Shown in pieces: positions 7,625-14,978 of a DNA stretch of 64,000 nt. Source of the stretch: CAVQZA01 sp963724805 (GTDB lineage Bacteria; Actinomycetota; Thermoleophilia; Gaiellales; Gaiellaceae). The position numbers and the translations under genes are program-made. A model generated the notes under the pieces. That model had not been told where the DNA came from. It made no database searches and was given only the letters and a program-made list of their open reading frames with translations. Where the stretch lies: contig CAVRWA010000006.1 of the NCBI GenBank assembly GCA_963724805.1, positions 1 to 64,000 of the forward strand, in the 5' to 3' direction. Each line of letters starts with the position of its first letter. Within the stretch, counting starts at the first letter, position 1.

Positions 7625-9331
7625 ATGAAGCGATTGATCTTCCTCGGCGTGGCCGCCGCTTGTCTGAGCGTGACGCTCGCGGCCGCGACACCCGAGGCGC
7701 AGACGGCGGCGCAGACGCGCTACGTCGTCCTCTACGAGCCGAACGCCTCGGCGGCCGCGGCGAAGGCCGCGATCGTCAAGGCCGGCGGGCGGATCCTGCA
7801 CGCGAACACGCGGGTCGGAGTCGCCACGGTCGTGTCGGCCAGTCCGAACTTCCGTGACAGCGCAGCGTCCTCGGCTGCGATCGAGGGCGTGGCACAGGAC
7901 CGGGTGATCGGTTCCCCGTCCAAGCCGACGCCGAAGTTCTCCGAGGAGACGATGCGAGAGCTGAGGGATGCCACGAAAGGCCTGAAGCTGGCAGGGCCGG
8001 CCGACAAGGCCCGCCGCGGCGGCGGCAACGGGGTTGAGCCGCTCGCACCGCTCCAGTGGGACATGAAGATGCTCCACGCGACGGCCGACGGCTCCTACGC
8101 GAAGGAGCGGGGCAGCAAGGACGTCCTGGTCGGGATCATCGACACCGGCGTGGACGGCAAGCATCCGGATATCGCGCCGAACTTCTCACGGTCGCTGAGC
8201 CGCAACTTCACGACCGACATCCCGCTCATCGACGGCCCGTGCGAGGACGAGTCCGACCACTCGTGCTCCGACCCCGCCGACGTGGACGAGAACGGGCACG
8301 GCACGCACGTCGCGAGCGAGATCGGCGCGCCGATCAACAATCTCGGCATCGCGGGCGTCGCGCCCGACGTCACCCTGGTCAACCTCCGCGCCGGCCAGGA
8401 CTCGGGCTTCTTCTTCGTCCAGCCGAGCGTCGACGCGCTGACCTACGCGGGCGACCACGGCATCGACGTCGTGAACATGAGCTACTTCATCGATCCATGG
8501 CTCTTCAACTGCCGGCACAACCCCGCGGACTCGCCGGCCGCGCAGATGGAGCAGCAGACGATCATCGACGCGACGCAGCGGGCGCTCGACTACGCGCACG
8601 CCCACGGCGTCACCCTGATCGCCGCGGCGGGGAACGAGCACACCAATCTCGCCCAGGTGACCACGGACGAGATCAGCCCGGACTTTCCGCCGGGGGCGGA
8701 GTACTCCCGCACGATCGACAACAACTGCCTCTCGATGCCGGAGCAGGGCAACAACGTGATCGGGGTCTCGTCGGTCGGGCCATCCAAGAACAAGGCCGAC
8801 TACTCGAACTACGGCTACGAGAAGGTCACCGTCTCGGCCCCCGGCGGCTGGTTCCGCGACGAAGGGTGGAGCGCGGCGGATCAGCTCAACGGCATCCCCA
8901 ACCTGATCCTCGGTGCGTACCCGAAGAACGTGGCGGAGGCGGAGGGCACGCTCAATCCCGACGGGACGCCGAACACCCCGTTCGTGGTTCGCGACTGCCG
9001 TGGCAGCACGTGCGCGTACTACCAGTGGATCCAGGGCACGTCGATGGCCTCGCCGCACGCCGTCGGCGTCGCCGCCCTGATCGTCTCGGCGCACGGCAAG
9101 AAGGGCCGTAACGGGATGAGCCTGAACCCGTTCCTCACGCAGGCCTACCTCCAGGCCTCGGCGACCGGGACCCCGTGCCCGACGCCGAACCCGTTCACCT
9201 ACACGGCCCAGGGCCGTCCGGACGAGTTCACCGCGTTCTGCGAGGGAACGGCCGCGTACAACGGGTTCTACGGCTACGGGATCGTCGATGCGCTCGCGGC
9301 GGTCGGCCGCGACGTGCTGGACGACGACTAG
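7625..9331 (+). CDS. secreted S8 family serine peptidase (subtilisin-like)
   Basis: A 568-aa subtilase. Residues 1-22 or so form a signal peptide (KRLIFLGVAAACLSVTLAAA); residues about 32-95 look like an I9 inhibitor propeptide; the peptidase domain carries Asp173 ('IIDTGVDGKHPDIA'), His225 ('NGHGTHVASEI') and Ser473 ('GTSMASPHAVGVAAL'), with the oxyanion Asn in 'AAAGNEHTN'. Insertions with Cys pairs (CEDESDHSC, CRGSTC) suggest disulfides outside the cell. A good Shine-Dalgarno (GGGGAAAGGA) fixes the ATG at 7625. A long palindrome precedes it, and a hairpin terminator follows. Confidence 0.94.
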   Translation: MKRLIFLGVAAACLSVTLAAATPEAQTAAQTRYVVLYEPNASAAAAKAAIVKAGGRILHANTRVGVATVVSASPNFRDSAASSAAIEGVAQDRVIGSPSKPTPKFSEETMRELRDATKGLKLAGPADKARRGGGNGVEPLAPLQWDMKMLHATADGSYAKERGSKDVLVGIIDTGVDGKHPDIAPNFSRSLSRNFTTDIPLIDGPCEDESDHSCSDPADVDENGHGTHVASEIGAPINNLGIAGVAPDVTLVNLRAGQDSGFFFVQPSVDALTYAGDHGIDVVNMSYFIDPWLFNCRHNPADSPAAQMEQQTIIDATQRALDYAHAHGVTLIAAAGNEHTNLAQVTTDEISPDFPPGAEYSRTIDNNCLSMPEQGNNVIGVSSVGPSKNKADYSNYGYEKVTVSAPGGWFRDEGWSAADQLNGIPNLILGAYPKNVAEAEGTLNPDGTPNTPFVVRDCRGSTCAYYQWIQGTSMASPHAVGVAALIVSAHGKKGRNGMSLNPFLTQAYLQASATGTPCPTPNPFTYTAQGRPDEFTAFCEGTAAYNGFYGYGIVDALAAVGRDVLDDD

Positions 9332-9344
9332 AAGCAGCACTCGC

Positions 9345-9382
9345 AGGGGCTGGGAGCGGCAAACAAGGCCCTCCCAGCCTCT
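9345..9382. terminator. hairpin between convergent genes, probable bidirectional terminator
   Basis: Arms AGGGGCTGGGAG (9345-9356) and CTCCCAGCCTCT (9371-9382) pair at 11 of 12 positions with a 14-base loop. It sits between the stops of the subtilase and the convergent minus-strand gene. There is no long T run on either side. Confidence 0.6.
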
Positions 9383-9393
9383 CGCGAGGATCG

Positions 9394-10221
9394 TCAGCCG
9401 GCCCGCGTGACCTTGAAGGTGCGCGTGTCGACGGTGATCGGCGCGCCGAGCCGGGGGCCGCTCACCGTAAGCCTGCGACCGTCGTCGCTGAGCTTCAGCC
9501 TGGCGCCGTTGAGGGTGTTCTGATCGGCCCAGGAGAGCGGCAGGCCGACGCAGACGGCGGTCTTGACGACGGTGTCGAGCGCGTGGATGAACGGGTAGTT
9601 GTTGCCCGGGCTGTAGAGCGTGTAGACGCGGCTCCCGCTCGCGGTCGCGGCCCGGGCGACCGGGTAGCCGTGCATCGTCCACCCCGCCTGGCGCTTGTCG
9701 GCGACCACCCGGCTGAGCAGCTGCCGGGCCCGCACGTCGTAGGCGCGCACCTGGTAGCGGCTGACGTCGTTTCCGGAGAGGTGCTGGATCAGATAGAGCG
9801 TGCTCGCGTTCGGGCTGAGCGCGTCGACGGTGAAGTCGCCGCTGAGCCGGATCGTTCCAAGCTGCATGAGCCCGGGCGTGGAGACAAGGGCGAACTCGCT
9901 GACGTCGACCGGCTCTCCCCGCGTCGGGGGCGCGAGCACGAGCAGCCGGCCGTCGCCGCTGAGGCCCGTGAGGCCCCCTGCGAGCGTGGCGGCCTGGAGC
10001 CCCCAGTGACCGGGCACCGAGATCGAGCGAAGCGTCTCCCCGTCGCGGATCGCGAGTACCGTCGTGTCCGGTCCGGCGAGCCGTGTGACGTAGCGCACCC
10101 CGCTCGGGCCGGCGATACCGCGGCCACCTTCCACTGTCCACAGCCAGGGCCCGACGGCAGCCGCCTGCTGGGCGGCGACGAGAGCGATCGCAACGATCGC
10201 GAAACGGATGACCAGGCGCAT
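9394..10221 (-). CDS. secreted protein of unknown function, beta-propeller-like repeats
   Basis: 275 aa with a clear signal peptide (MRLVIRFAIVAIALVAAQQAAA). The rest is beta-rich with recurring 'L..SGDGRLLVLAPP', 'LSPNASTLYLIQ' and 'LSDDGRRLTVSG' segments, which resemble blades of WD40/TolB-like propellers. No enzymatic motif is seen. The ATG at 10221 has GAGGAGGAG a few bases upstream. It is the third gene behind a sigma/anti-sigma pair with a 62-base gap, so it may be a member of that regulon. Family not recognised. Confidence 0.65.
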   Translation of the reverse strand: MRLVIRFAIVAIALVAAQQAAAVGPWLWTVEGGRGIAGPSGVRYVTRLAGPDTTVLAIRDGETLRSISVPGHWGLQAATLAGGLTGLSGDGRLLVLAPPTRGEPVDVSEFALVSTPGLMQLGTIRLSGDFTVDALSPNASTLYLIQHLSGNDVSRYQVRAYDVRARQLLSRVVADKRQAGWTMHGYPVARAATASGSRVYTLYSPGNNYPFIHALDTVVKTAVCVGLPLSWADQNTLNGARLKLSDDGRRLTVSGPRLGAPITVDTRTFKVTRAG

Positions 10222-10283
10222 TGGCACTCCTCCTCTTCCTCGCTTGTCTCGACCTCTTACACCGCGCGCGGCGGCGAGGTTCC

Positions 10284-10964
10284 CTATCTCGCGACGAGGG
10301 AGCGGGCGAGCACGAGGGCCGTCTGTCTGTCGAGCTCGGCGCCCTCGAGCCGATAGGTGACCCCGTCCTCCTCCCAGAGCAATGTGTTCCCTGCCAGGCG
10401 CGCGGGCGCGGCCGGGAAGATCACGACGTGACGGGCGCCTGCCATCCAGGCGCCGGGGCCACCGCCAACCGTCACGAACTCGACGCTTGTCGAGCCGGAC
10501 GCGAGCTTCTTCAGGAGCATGGGCAGGTCGTGGGAGCGAAGCTCGCTGAACAGCACCGTCCCCGCGTCGGTCTCGAGGAGCGCCGAGACGACACCGCCCT
10601 GGAGATACAGCCGGCCGGCGCCACGGGGCACGCGGACAGGTGCGCCCAGGACGCGCTCCGCCTCGGCCGCGTCGACCGGCCGCCCGAGCGCGGCGACGAT
10701 CGACCGCCGTTCGACCGGGGGCAGAGTCTGCACTCGCTCGACGGATGCGCCGCCGATCCGGAACCAGTGGAGGATCGCGCTCCGCGCTCCCGGCACGAGC
10801 GCGGCGACGCAGGCGGCGACCAGAAGCACCGCGGCGGCAACGAGCAGCGGCCGCCACGGCGAGCGCCGGCGCCGCTCGGGCAGAGCCGGCAGCGCGAGCT
10901 CCGGCGCCGACGGCCACTCGACCTCGGCCGCAAGGAGGTGAAGCTGTTGCTCGAGCTCACTCAT
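10284..10964 (-). CDS. membrane protein, putative anti-sigma factor partner of the ECF sigma
   Basis: 226 aa: a short cytoplasmic N-terminus (MSELEQQLHLLAAEVEW), a basic patch (ERRRRSPWRP), one transmembrane segment at about residues 38-58 (LLVAAAVLLVAACVAALVPGA), then an extracytoplasmic domain. This one-helix layout and its position directly behind, and overlapping by 8 bases, an ECF sigma gene fit an anti-sigma factor. The N-terminus lacks a HxxxCxxC zinc motif, so it is not a ZAS-type anti-sigma. The outer domain may be a DUF4367-like sensor; that is uncertain. Confidence 0.65.
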   Translation of the reverse strand: MSELEQQLHLLAAEVEWPSAPELALPALPERRRRSPWRPLLVAAAVLLVAACVAALVPGARSAILHWFRIGGASVERVQTLPPVERRSIVAALGRPVDAAEAERVLGAPVRVPRGAGRLYLQGGVVSALLETDAGTVLFSELRSHDLPMLLKKLASGSTSVEFVTVGGGPGAWMAGARHVVIFPAAPARLAGNTLLWEEDGVTYRLEGAELDRQTALVLARSLVAR

Positions 10965-11505
10965 AGGACTCCCTCAGACGTTCGAGCGCGCGCGCCGTGC
11001 GCGACTTCACCGTCCCCCGCCGCACACCAACCGCGGCGGCCGTCTCCTCCTCGGACAGCCCGAGCAGATACCGGCACACGAGCACAAGCCGAGCCTGCTC
11101 CGGCAGCGCCTCCAGTCGCGCCAGGAGCTGTGAGCGATCCTCGGCCGCCAAGAGCATCGTCTCGGGGGACGGGGCCGCGTCCCCCGAGACGGCTTCGCGC
11201 GCGGCTCGCAGCACGAGCTGCGAGCGCCGGCCCGCCGACCGTCGGCGATTCCGCGCCTCATTCGCCACGATCGTCAGCAGCCAAGGCCTGACCGGCTCGC
11301 CGGCGCGAAATCGCGTCAGGGCGCGCCACGACTTCACGAGCGCCTCCTGGGCGACGTCCTCGGCCTCGGACGCATCACGGGTCATCAGAACTGCCACTCT
11401 GAACATCACCTCCCAGTGGGGGCGCACCAGCTCCTCGAAGGCGTGCGCATCCCCGCGCTGCGCGCCCACCACCAACCCGGCCTCCTCTCGTGGACGGCCC
11501 TCCAC
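10957..11505 (-). CDS. RNA polymerase ECF-type sigma-70 factor
   Basis: 182 aa with sigma region 2 ('DAHAFEELVRPHWEVMFRVA... ASEAEDVAQEALVKSWRAL') joined by a linker to region 4 ('LPEQARLVLVCRYLLGLSEEETAAAVGVRRGTVKSRTARAL'), the usual ECF layout without regions 1 and 3. It directs RNA polymerase to its own regulon promoters. The start is GTG at 11505. The overlapping downstream gene is probably its membrane-bound anti-sigma factor, so the pair would respond to an envelope signal. Confidence 0.92.
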   Translation of the reverse strand: MEGRPREEAGLVVGAQRGDAHAFEELVRPHWEVMFRVAVLMTRDASEAEDVAQEALVKSWRALTRFRAGEPVRPWLLTIVANEARNRRRSAGRRSQLVLRAAREAVSGDAAPSPETMLLAAEDRSQLLARLEALPEQARLVLVCRYLLGLSEEETAAAVGVRRGTVKSRTARALERLRESYE

Positions 11506-11558
11506 CGCTCTACTACACCGCGCGGCGGCTCAGAGTTCCACTATCGCCTGGGGTCGGC

Positions 11559-12260
11559 TCAGCTGCCGTACTCGTCGCGGCGGCGCAGCCAGTACTGGTT
11601 GGGCCGGCCCTCCTCGTCGCGTCCCCTGGGCACGAGGTCGAGGTAGTGGTAGGCCGCGTTGAGCATGTCGATCCCGCGCCCGTAGGTCGAGTAGGTGTGG
11701 AAGACGCTCGCGCTTTCGTCCTTGAAGAACACGCTCGCCCCCTCCCGGTCTTCGAGCCCGGGCGCGAGCGTGCCGTAATTGAAGACCGGCCGGTCCAGCT
11801 GCTCGGGCCTGAACGAGACGCCGAAGTCGTAGTTGAAGTCGCTTTCGAAGCTCGAGACCCAGTCGAAGCTCCACCCCATCCGTTTCCGGTAGGCGAGGAG
11901 CTTGTCGAGCGGCGCCCTCGAGACGGCTACGAACGCGACGTCCCGGGCGTTCAGATGCGGGACGTTCAGGTCGAAGTTGTCGGCCCAGAACGAGCAGTGC
12001 GGGCAGCCCACCTCGGCCTCCGGCTCGAACATGAAGTGGTAGACGATCAGCTGGCTGCGGTCGGCGAAGAGCTCGGCCAGGGTCTGCCTCCCCGCCGGTG
12101 TGTCGAAGACGTATTCCTTGCCGACCGCTTCCCACGGCAGCTCGCGCCGCTGCCGGCTCAGCTCGTCGCGGAGCCGCGTGAGCTCCTTCTCCCTGGCCAG
12201 CAGAGCCGTGCGCGCCGCGAGCCAGTCGTCGTGCCCGACGACCTCGTGATGCTCAATCAT
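11559..12260 (-). CDS. DUF899 family thioredoxin-like protein
   Basis: 233 aa matching the DUF899 pattern: N-terminal 'DDWLAARTALLAREKELTRLRDEL' helix, 'YVFDTPAGRQTLAELF', 'LIVYHFMFEP', a 'GCPHCSFWADNF' CxxC thioredoxin-like site, then 'VAVSRAPLDKLLAYRKRMGW' and a C-terminal 'RDEEGRPNQYWLRRRDEY'. The physiological reaction of the family is unknown; a redox role is inferred from the CPHC. It is the last gene of an ArsR-SRPBCC-DUF899 operon (8-base overlap), an arrangement often seen in actinobacteria. Confidence 0.88.
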   Translation of the reverse strand: MIEHHEVVGHDDWLAARTALLAREKELTRLRDELSRQRRELPWEAVGKEYVFDTPAGRQTLAELFADRSQLIVYHFMFEPEAEVGCPHCSFWADNFDLNVPHLNARDVAFVAVSRAPLDKLLAYRKRMGWSFDWVSSFESDFNYDFGVSFRPEQLDRPVFNYGTLAPGLEDREGASVFFKDESASVFHTYSTYGRGIDMLNAAYHYLDLVPRGRDEEGRPNQYWLRRRDEYGS

Positions 12261-12654
12261 CGAGAGACCTCCTCAACAGTTCGAGCCTGCTCGGCCACCC
12301 GTCTCTGAGCAGGCCCCCGACAAACTCGTCGATCTCGCCCACGTGGGTGAGCCTCAAGCGTGTGCCGTCGGCCACAGGCGCCAGTTCGAACATGACGGTC
12401 GTGACCGGACCGTCCTCGCTCCCCGACCATGCCCAGACCATGCGCCGGGGCGGGTCGAGGTCGGTCACCTGCGCCCTCACCCATCCGTCTGCCCCCAGGC
12501 GCTCGGCCTTCATCCTGAACCGCGCCCCGACGGCCGGCTCGAAGTCGGTGGTCGCCATGAGCCAGTCGGAGATCGCGGCGGCGTCGGTCAGCACGGCCCA
12601 CACTGCCTCGATCGGGTGCGGCAGCAGCTCCTCGAGGAACACGTCGAGCCTCAC
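12253..12654 (-). CDS. SRPBCC domain protein (AHSA1/START-like)
   Basis: 133 aa with the START-like fold signature of the AHSA1 family: 'LPHPIEAVWAVLTDAAAISDWLMATTDFEP' near the N-terminus, central beta strands ('RRMVWAWSG'), and a C-terminal long helix. Such proteins bind hydrophobic ligands in a deep cavity. It overlaps the ArsR regulator by 4 bases and DUF899 by 8, so the three are co-translated. Function beyond ligand binding is unknown. Confidence 0.85.
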   Translation of the reverse strand: MRLDVFLEELLPHPIEAVWAVLTDAAAISDWLMATTDFEPAVGARFRMKAERLGADGWVRAQVTDLDPPRRMVWAWSGSEDGPVTTVMFELAPVADGTRLRLTHVGEIDEFVGGLLRDGWPSRLELLRRSLDD

Positions 12655-12971
12655 GGCTCATCCAGCCGTCGCCTCAGGCGCGTGATCCGCTCCTGCCAGA
12701 ACCGCTCGTACTCTGCGGTCCAGTCGTGCACGGCGCGAAGCGGAGCAGCTTCGAGCCGGTAGATGCGCTGCCGTCCGTCCGGCCTGCGGTCGACCACGCC
12801 TGCCTCCAACAGCACCTGCAGGTGCTGCGACACCAGCGAGTACGAGAGCCCCGAGGCCTCCACGAGCGCGCCGACAGGTTGCTCTCCCCGGCGCAGGACG
12901 TCGAGCAGAGCCCGTCGGTTTCCCTCCGAGATCGCACGAAAAGCATCCGAGCCGGCGGCCACTCGCGACAT
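12651..12971 (-). CDS. ArsR/SmtB family winged-helix repressor
   Basis: 106 aa with HTH 'VGALVEASGLSYSLVSQHLQVLLEAGVVDRRPDGRQRIYRLE'. It has no cysteine metal site (no CxC in helix 3), so it belongs to the non-metal ArsR group that is usually paired with SRPBCC partners and often ends in a 'YERFWQERITRLRRRL' helix, as here. It is first in its operon and presumably represses itself through the inverted repeat overlapping its promoter. Confidence 0.88.
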   Translation of the reverse strand: MSRVAAGSDAFRAISEGNRRALLDVLRRGEQPVGALVEASGLSYSLVSQHLQVLLEAGVVDRRPDGRQRIYRLEAAPLRAVHDWTAEYERFWQERITRLRRRLDEP

Positions 12972-12981
12972 CGCGGCCCAA

Positions 12982-13010
12982 GGTTATTCAACCAACCTCT
13001 AAAATGTCAA
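12982..13010 (-). promoter_or_regulatory. promoter with operator-like inverted repeat for the ArsR-SRPBCC-DUF899 operon
   Basis: On the minus strand TTGACA (13010-13005) is followed after 17 bases by ATAACC (12987-12982). The inverted repeat GGTT-ATTC-AACC (12982-12993) covers the -10 region, with a second AACC at 12994-12997. Autoregulation by the ArsR protein is inferred. Confidence 0.5.
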
Positions 13011-13028
13011 GCGGTGACCGGGGGTACC

Positions 13029-13063
13029 TGGGCGCCCACGCCCGCGCCGGACGCGGGCGCCCA
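13029..13063 (-). terminator. GC-rich hairpin downstream of the CHRD gene
   Basis: TGGGCGCCC (13029-13037) pairs perfectly with GGGCGCCCA (13055-13063). An alternative inner stem CGCCCGCG/CGCGGGCG is also possible. It follows the CHRD stop on the minus strand and precedes the ArsR promoter; no U tract follows. Confidence 0.5.
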
Positions 13064-13071
13064 TTTCCCGG

Positions 13072-13632
13072 CTAGTCGTCGCTCCCCGAGTCCCCGTTGC
13101 CGTCGTCGTGCTTGCTACCGCCGACGACCTGCCCGCGGATCTCGCCGGCCGGGAACTTCACGGTGTGCATGTTCGCGTACGTGACTCCCGCCTTCAGCGC
13201 CGCGATCAGCGGCGTGATGTCGCCGGCGTTGAACCCCTGGGCCGTCGGGCCCACGACGTCGGCCGCGACGATCGAGCCCGACACCGACCCTGAGTTGCCG
13301 GCCGGGCAGGCCGGCTTGCCGCCGCCGCCGCAGAAGAAGACCGAAACGCCGCCGTTCACGCCCACCTGTCCCACGTGGATGTGCGAGAACAGCGGCGGGC
13401 CCGTGAGATCGGCGTAGTCGAGCTTGAAGGTGATCGTGGTGTCGGTCACCGTCAACGCGAGCTCGGCGTGCCCCGTCGAGTTCAGCGAGGGCACCTCGCT
13501 GTACGGGATCATGTGCGCGCGAAACTGCGTGCCCTTGCTCTTGTCGCCCCCCGATGCCAGCGCGAGCGACGCGCCGGCGAGGCTGAGGACGAGTGCGACG
13601 GCAACCGCGTAGCGGAGTCGTCTCCTGGTCAT
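13072..13632 (-). CDS. secreted CHRD domain protein
   Basis: 186 aa. Signal peptide 'RLRYAVAVALVLSLAGASLALASGG', then a CHRD domain: 'FRAHMIPYSEVPSLNSTGHAEL', 'TFKLDYADLTGPPLFSHIHVG', 'GGVSVFFCGGGGKPAC' and the typical end 'VTYANMHTVKFPAGEIRGQV'. CHRD domains occur in chordin and in many bacterial secreted proteins of unknown role. The ATG at 13632 has GGAAGGAGGG just upstream. The acidic Gly/Asp/Ser tail (DDGNGDSGSDD) is probably disordered. Confidence 0.9.
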   Translation of the reverse strand: MTRRRLRYAVAVALVLSLAGASLALASGGDKSKGTQFRAHMIPYSEVPSLNSTGHAELALTVTDTTITFKLDYADLTGPPLFSHIHVGQVGVNGGVSVFFCGGGGKPACPAGNSGSVSGSIVAADVVGPTAQGFNAGDITPLIAALKAGVTYANMHTVKFPAGEIRGQVVGGSKHDDGNGDSGSDD

Positions 13633-13781
13633 CTGTCCCTCCTTCCCCGAAGGACGGACGACGCTGCCCCTGCCTTCACTCAACCCGGCGTGCGGGCGCC
13701 GCCCGCTCCAGTCGAAAGCGCCGCGCCCCTAGCGCGGTCGTTTCAGCAGTACGGCGGGGACGCCGGACCGGTTTGCGCCGG

Positions 13782-14255
13782 CTATTCGACCTCCTCGGCG
13801 AGGCTGTCGAAGAACGAGCCCCAACCGCTGCGGAGACCCTCGAGCTGCTCGGCGGTGAATTCGGAGAAGTCTCCGGCCTGCGTGAAGACCATCTCGGTCT
13901 TGCCGCCGAGGTCGGTGAAGGTGACCGTCACCACGTGCTCCCGGTCGGGATCCGGCCGGTCACCCTCGCTGAGCGTCAGGACCAGCCGCTCGTTCTCGAC
14001 GATCTCGCGGTAGACGCCCGCGAACGGGTGCTTGCCGCCGTCCGCGTCGGACGTCATGTCGGCGTACCACTCACCGCCGGGACGCACGTCCATCCGCATC
14101 GTTTCCCGTGGGGTGGTCGTCCCCTTGCCGCCCCACCACCGTGAGAACTGGTCGGGGTCGATCCAGGCCTTGAAGACCAGCTCGGGGGGTGCGTCGAAGA
14201 CGCGGGTGATCGTGAACTCGCGGTAGCCCTGCTCGGTGCTCGTTTGATCGGTCAT
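13782..14255 (-). CDS. SRPBCC/AHSA1 family protein
   Basis: 157 aa START-like protein: 'FTITRVFDAPPELVFKAWIDPDQFSRWWGGKG' is the AHSA1 signature, with 'GVYREIVENERLVLT', 'VVTVTFTDLGGKTEMVFTQAG' and the C-terminal helix 'LRSGWGSFFDSLAE'. It is co-translated with the ArsR regulator upstream (ATGA overlap at 14252-14255). The start ATG at 14255 is preceded by AAAGGGACC. Ligand unknown. Confidence 0.9.
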   Translation of the reverse strand: MTDQTSTEQGYREFTITRVFDAPPELVFKAWIDPDQFSRWWGGKGTTTPRETMRMDVRPGGEWYADMTSDADGGKHPFAGVYREIVENERLVLTLSEGDRPDPDREHVVTVTFTDLGGKTEMVFTQAGDFSEFTAEQLEGLRSGWGSFFDSLAEEVE

Positions 14256-14602
14256 CGGCGGGTCCCTTTCTGGATCTCTCGCAGGTGGTCGTCGAGGCGG
14301 TCGAAGCTGCCCTCCCAGAACTGTCGGTAGCGCGCGAGCCATTCCGCCGCGCCCTCGAGCGGCGCCGCCTCCAGCCGGGACGGGCGCCACTGCGCCTCCC
14401 GGCCCCGCGCGATCAGGCCCGCACGCTCGAGCACCTTGAGGTGCTTCGAGATCGCCGGGAGGCTGACGTCGAACGGCGCAGCCACCTCGGTGACCGTCGC
14501 CTCTCCGTTGGCAAGCCGCGCGAGGATCGCGCGCCGCGTCGGGTCGGCGAGGGCCGCAAAGGTCCGGCTGAGCTGGTCGGCTGTTGCTGTGGCGTGGGTC
14601 AT
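14252..14602 (-). CDS. ArsR family winged-helix repressor
   Basis: 116 aa: 'LADPTRRAILARLANGEATVTEVAAPFDVSLPAISKHLKVLERAGLIARGREAQWRPSRLE' is the classical ArsR wHTH with no metal-binding cysteines. It forms the common ArsR-SRPBCC two-gene module with the next gene. The ATG at 14602 has no Shine-Dalgarno, and a palindrome AACCG-TT-CGGTT lies just upstream, so self-repression on a very short leader is likely. Confidence 0.9.
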   Translation of the reverse strand: MTHATATADQLSRTFAALADPTRRAILARLANGEATVTEVAAPFDVSLPAISKHLKVLERAGLIARGREAQWRPSRLEAAPLEGAAEWLARYRQFWEGSFDRLDDHLREIQKGTRR

Positions 14603-14626
14603 TATTTAACCGTTCGGTTTAATATA
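14603..14626 (-). promoter_or_regulatory. promoter and operator of the ArsR-SRPBCC pair
   Basis: On the minus strand TATATT (14626-14621) is a near-consensus -10 box. The palindrome AACCG-TT-CGGTT (14608-14619) lies between it and the ATG, at the expected transcription start. The AT-rich stretch stands out from its GC-rich surroundings. Confidence 0.55.
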
Positions 14627-14669
14627 GACCACGGGCACACGGAGCGTCAAGCTCGCGGACGCAGACGCG

Positions 14670-14945
14670 CTAGGCCGCGGTGCCGAAGCGCTCGGCCGCG
14701 CGGGCCCGGCGCCGGGCGGCCTCGGCTTCGCGATCGCGCGGCGGCGCCGACGTCACCAGGTCGGCGAGCAGATGATCGGTCGCGTGGGCGACGGACTCGA
14801 CCGCGCGGGCGAACGCAGCCTCGTTCGCCTTCGACGGCTTCTGCATCCCGCTCACCTTGCGCACGTACTGCAGCGCAGCGGAATGGATCTCCTCGTGCGT
14901 CGTCGCCGGCTCGAAGTTGTGGAGCGTGCGGATGTTCCTACACAT
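14670..14945 (-). CDS. DUF2277 family small protein
   Basis: 91 aa beginning 'MCRNIRTLHNFEPATTHEEI', the highly conserved start of DUF2277, followed by 'AALQYVRKVSGMQKPSKANEAAF' and 'ATDHLLADL'. The C-terminal tail (RRRARAAERFGTAA) is basic. The family is widespread in bacteria but has no known function; the N-terminal Cys is conserved. A TAGACT box sits exactly 7 bases before the ATG, which supports this start and a leaderless mRNA. Confidence 0.88.
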   Translation of the reverse strand: MCRNIRTLHNFEPATTHEEIHSAALQYVRKVSGMQKPSKANEAAFARAVESVAHATDHLLADLVTSAPPRDREAEAARRRARAAERFGTAA

Positions 14946-14952
14946 GGCCGTC

Positions 14953-14958
14953 AGTCTA
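14953..14958 (-). promoter_or_regulatory. -10 box TAGACT for the DUF2277 gene
   Basis: Minus-strand TAGACT, then 7 bases (GACGGCC), then the ATG at 14945. No Shine-Dalgarno is present, so the mRNA would be leaderless. Confidence 0.5.
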
Positions 14959-14978
14959 CGCGGGAGGATGTGAGTGCC

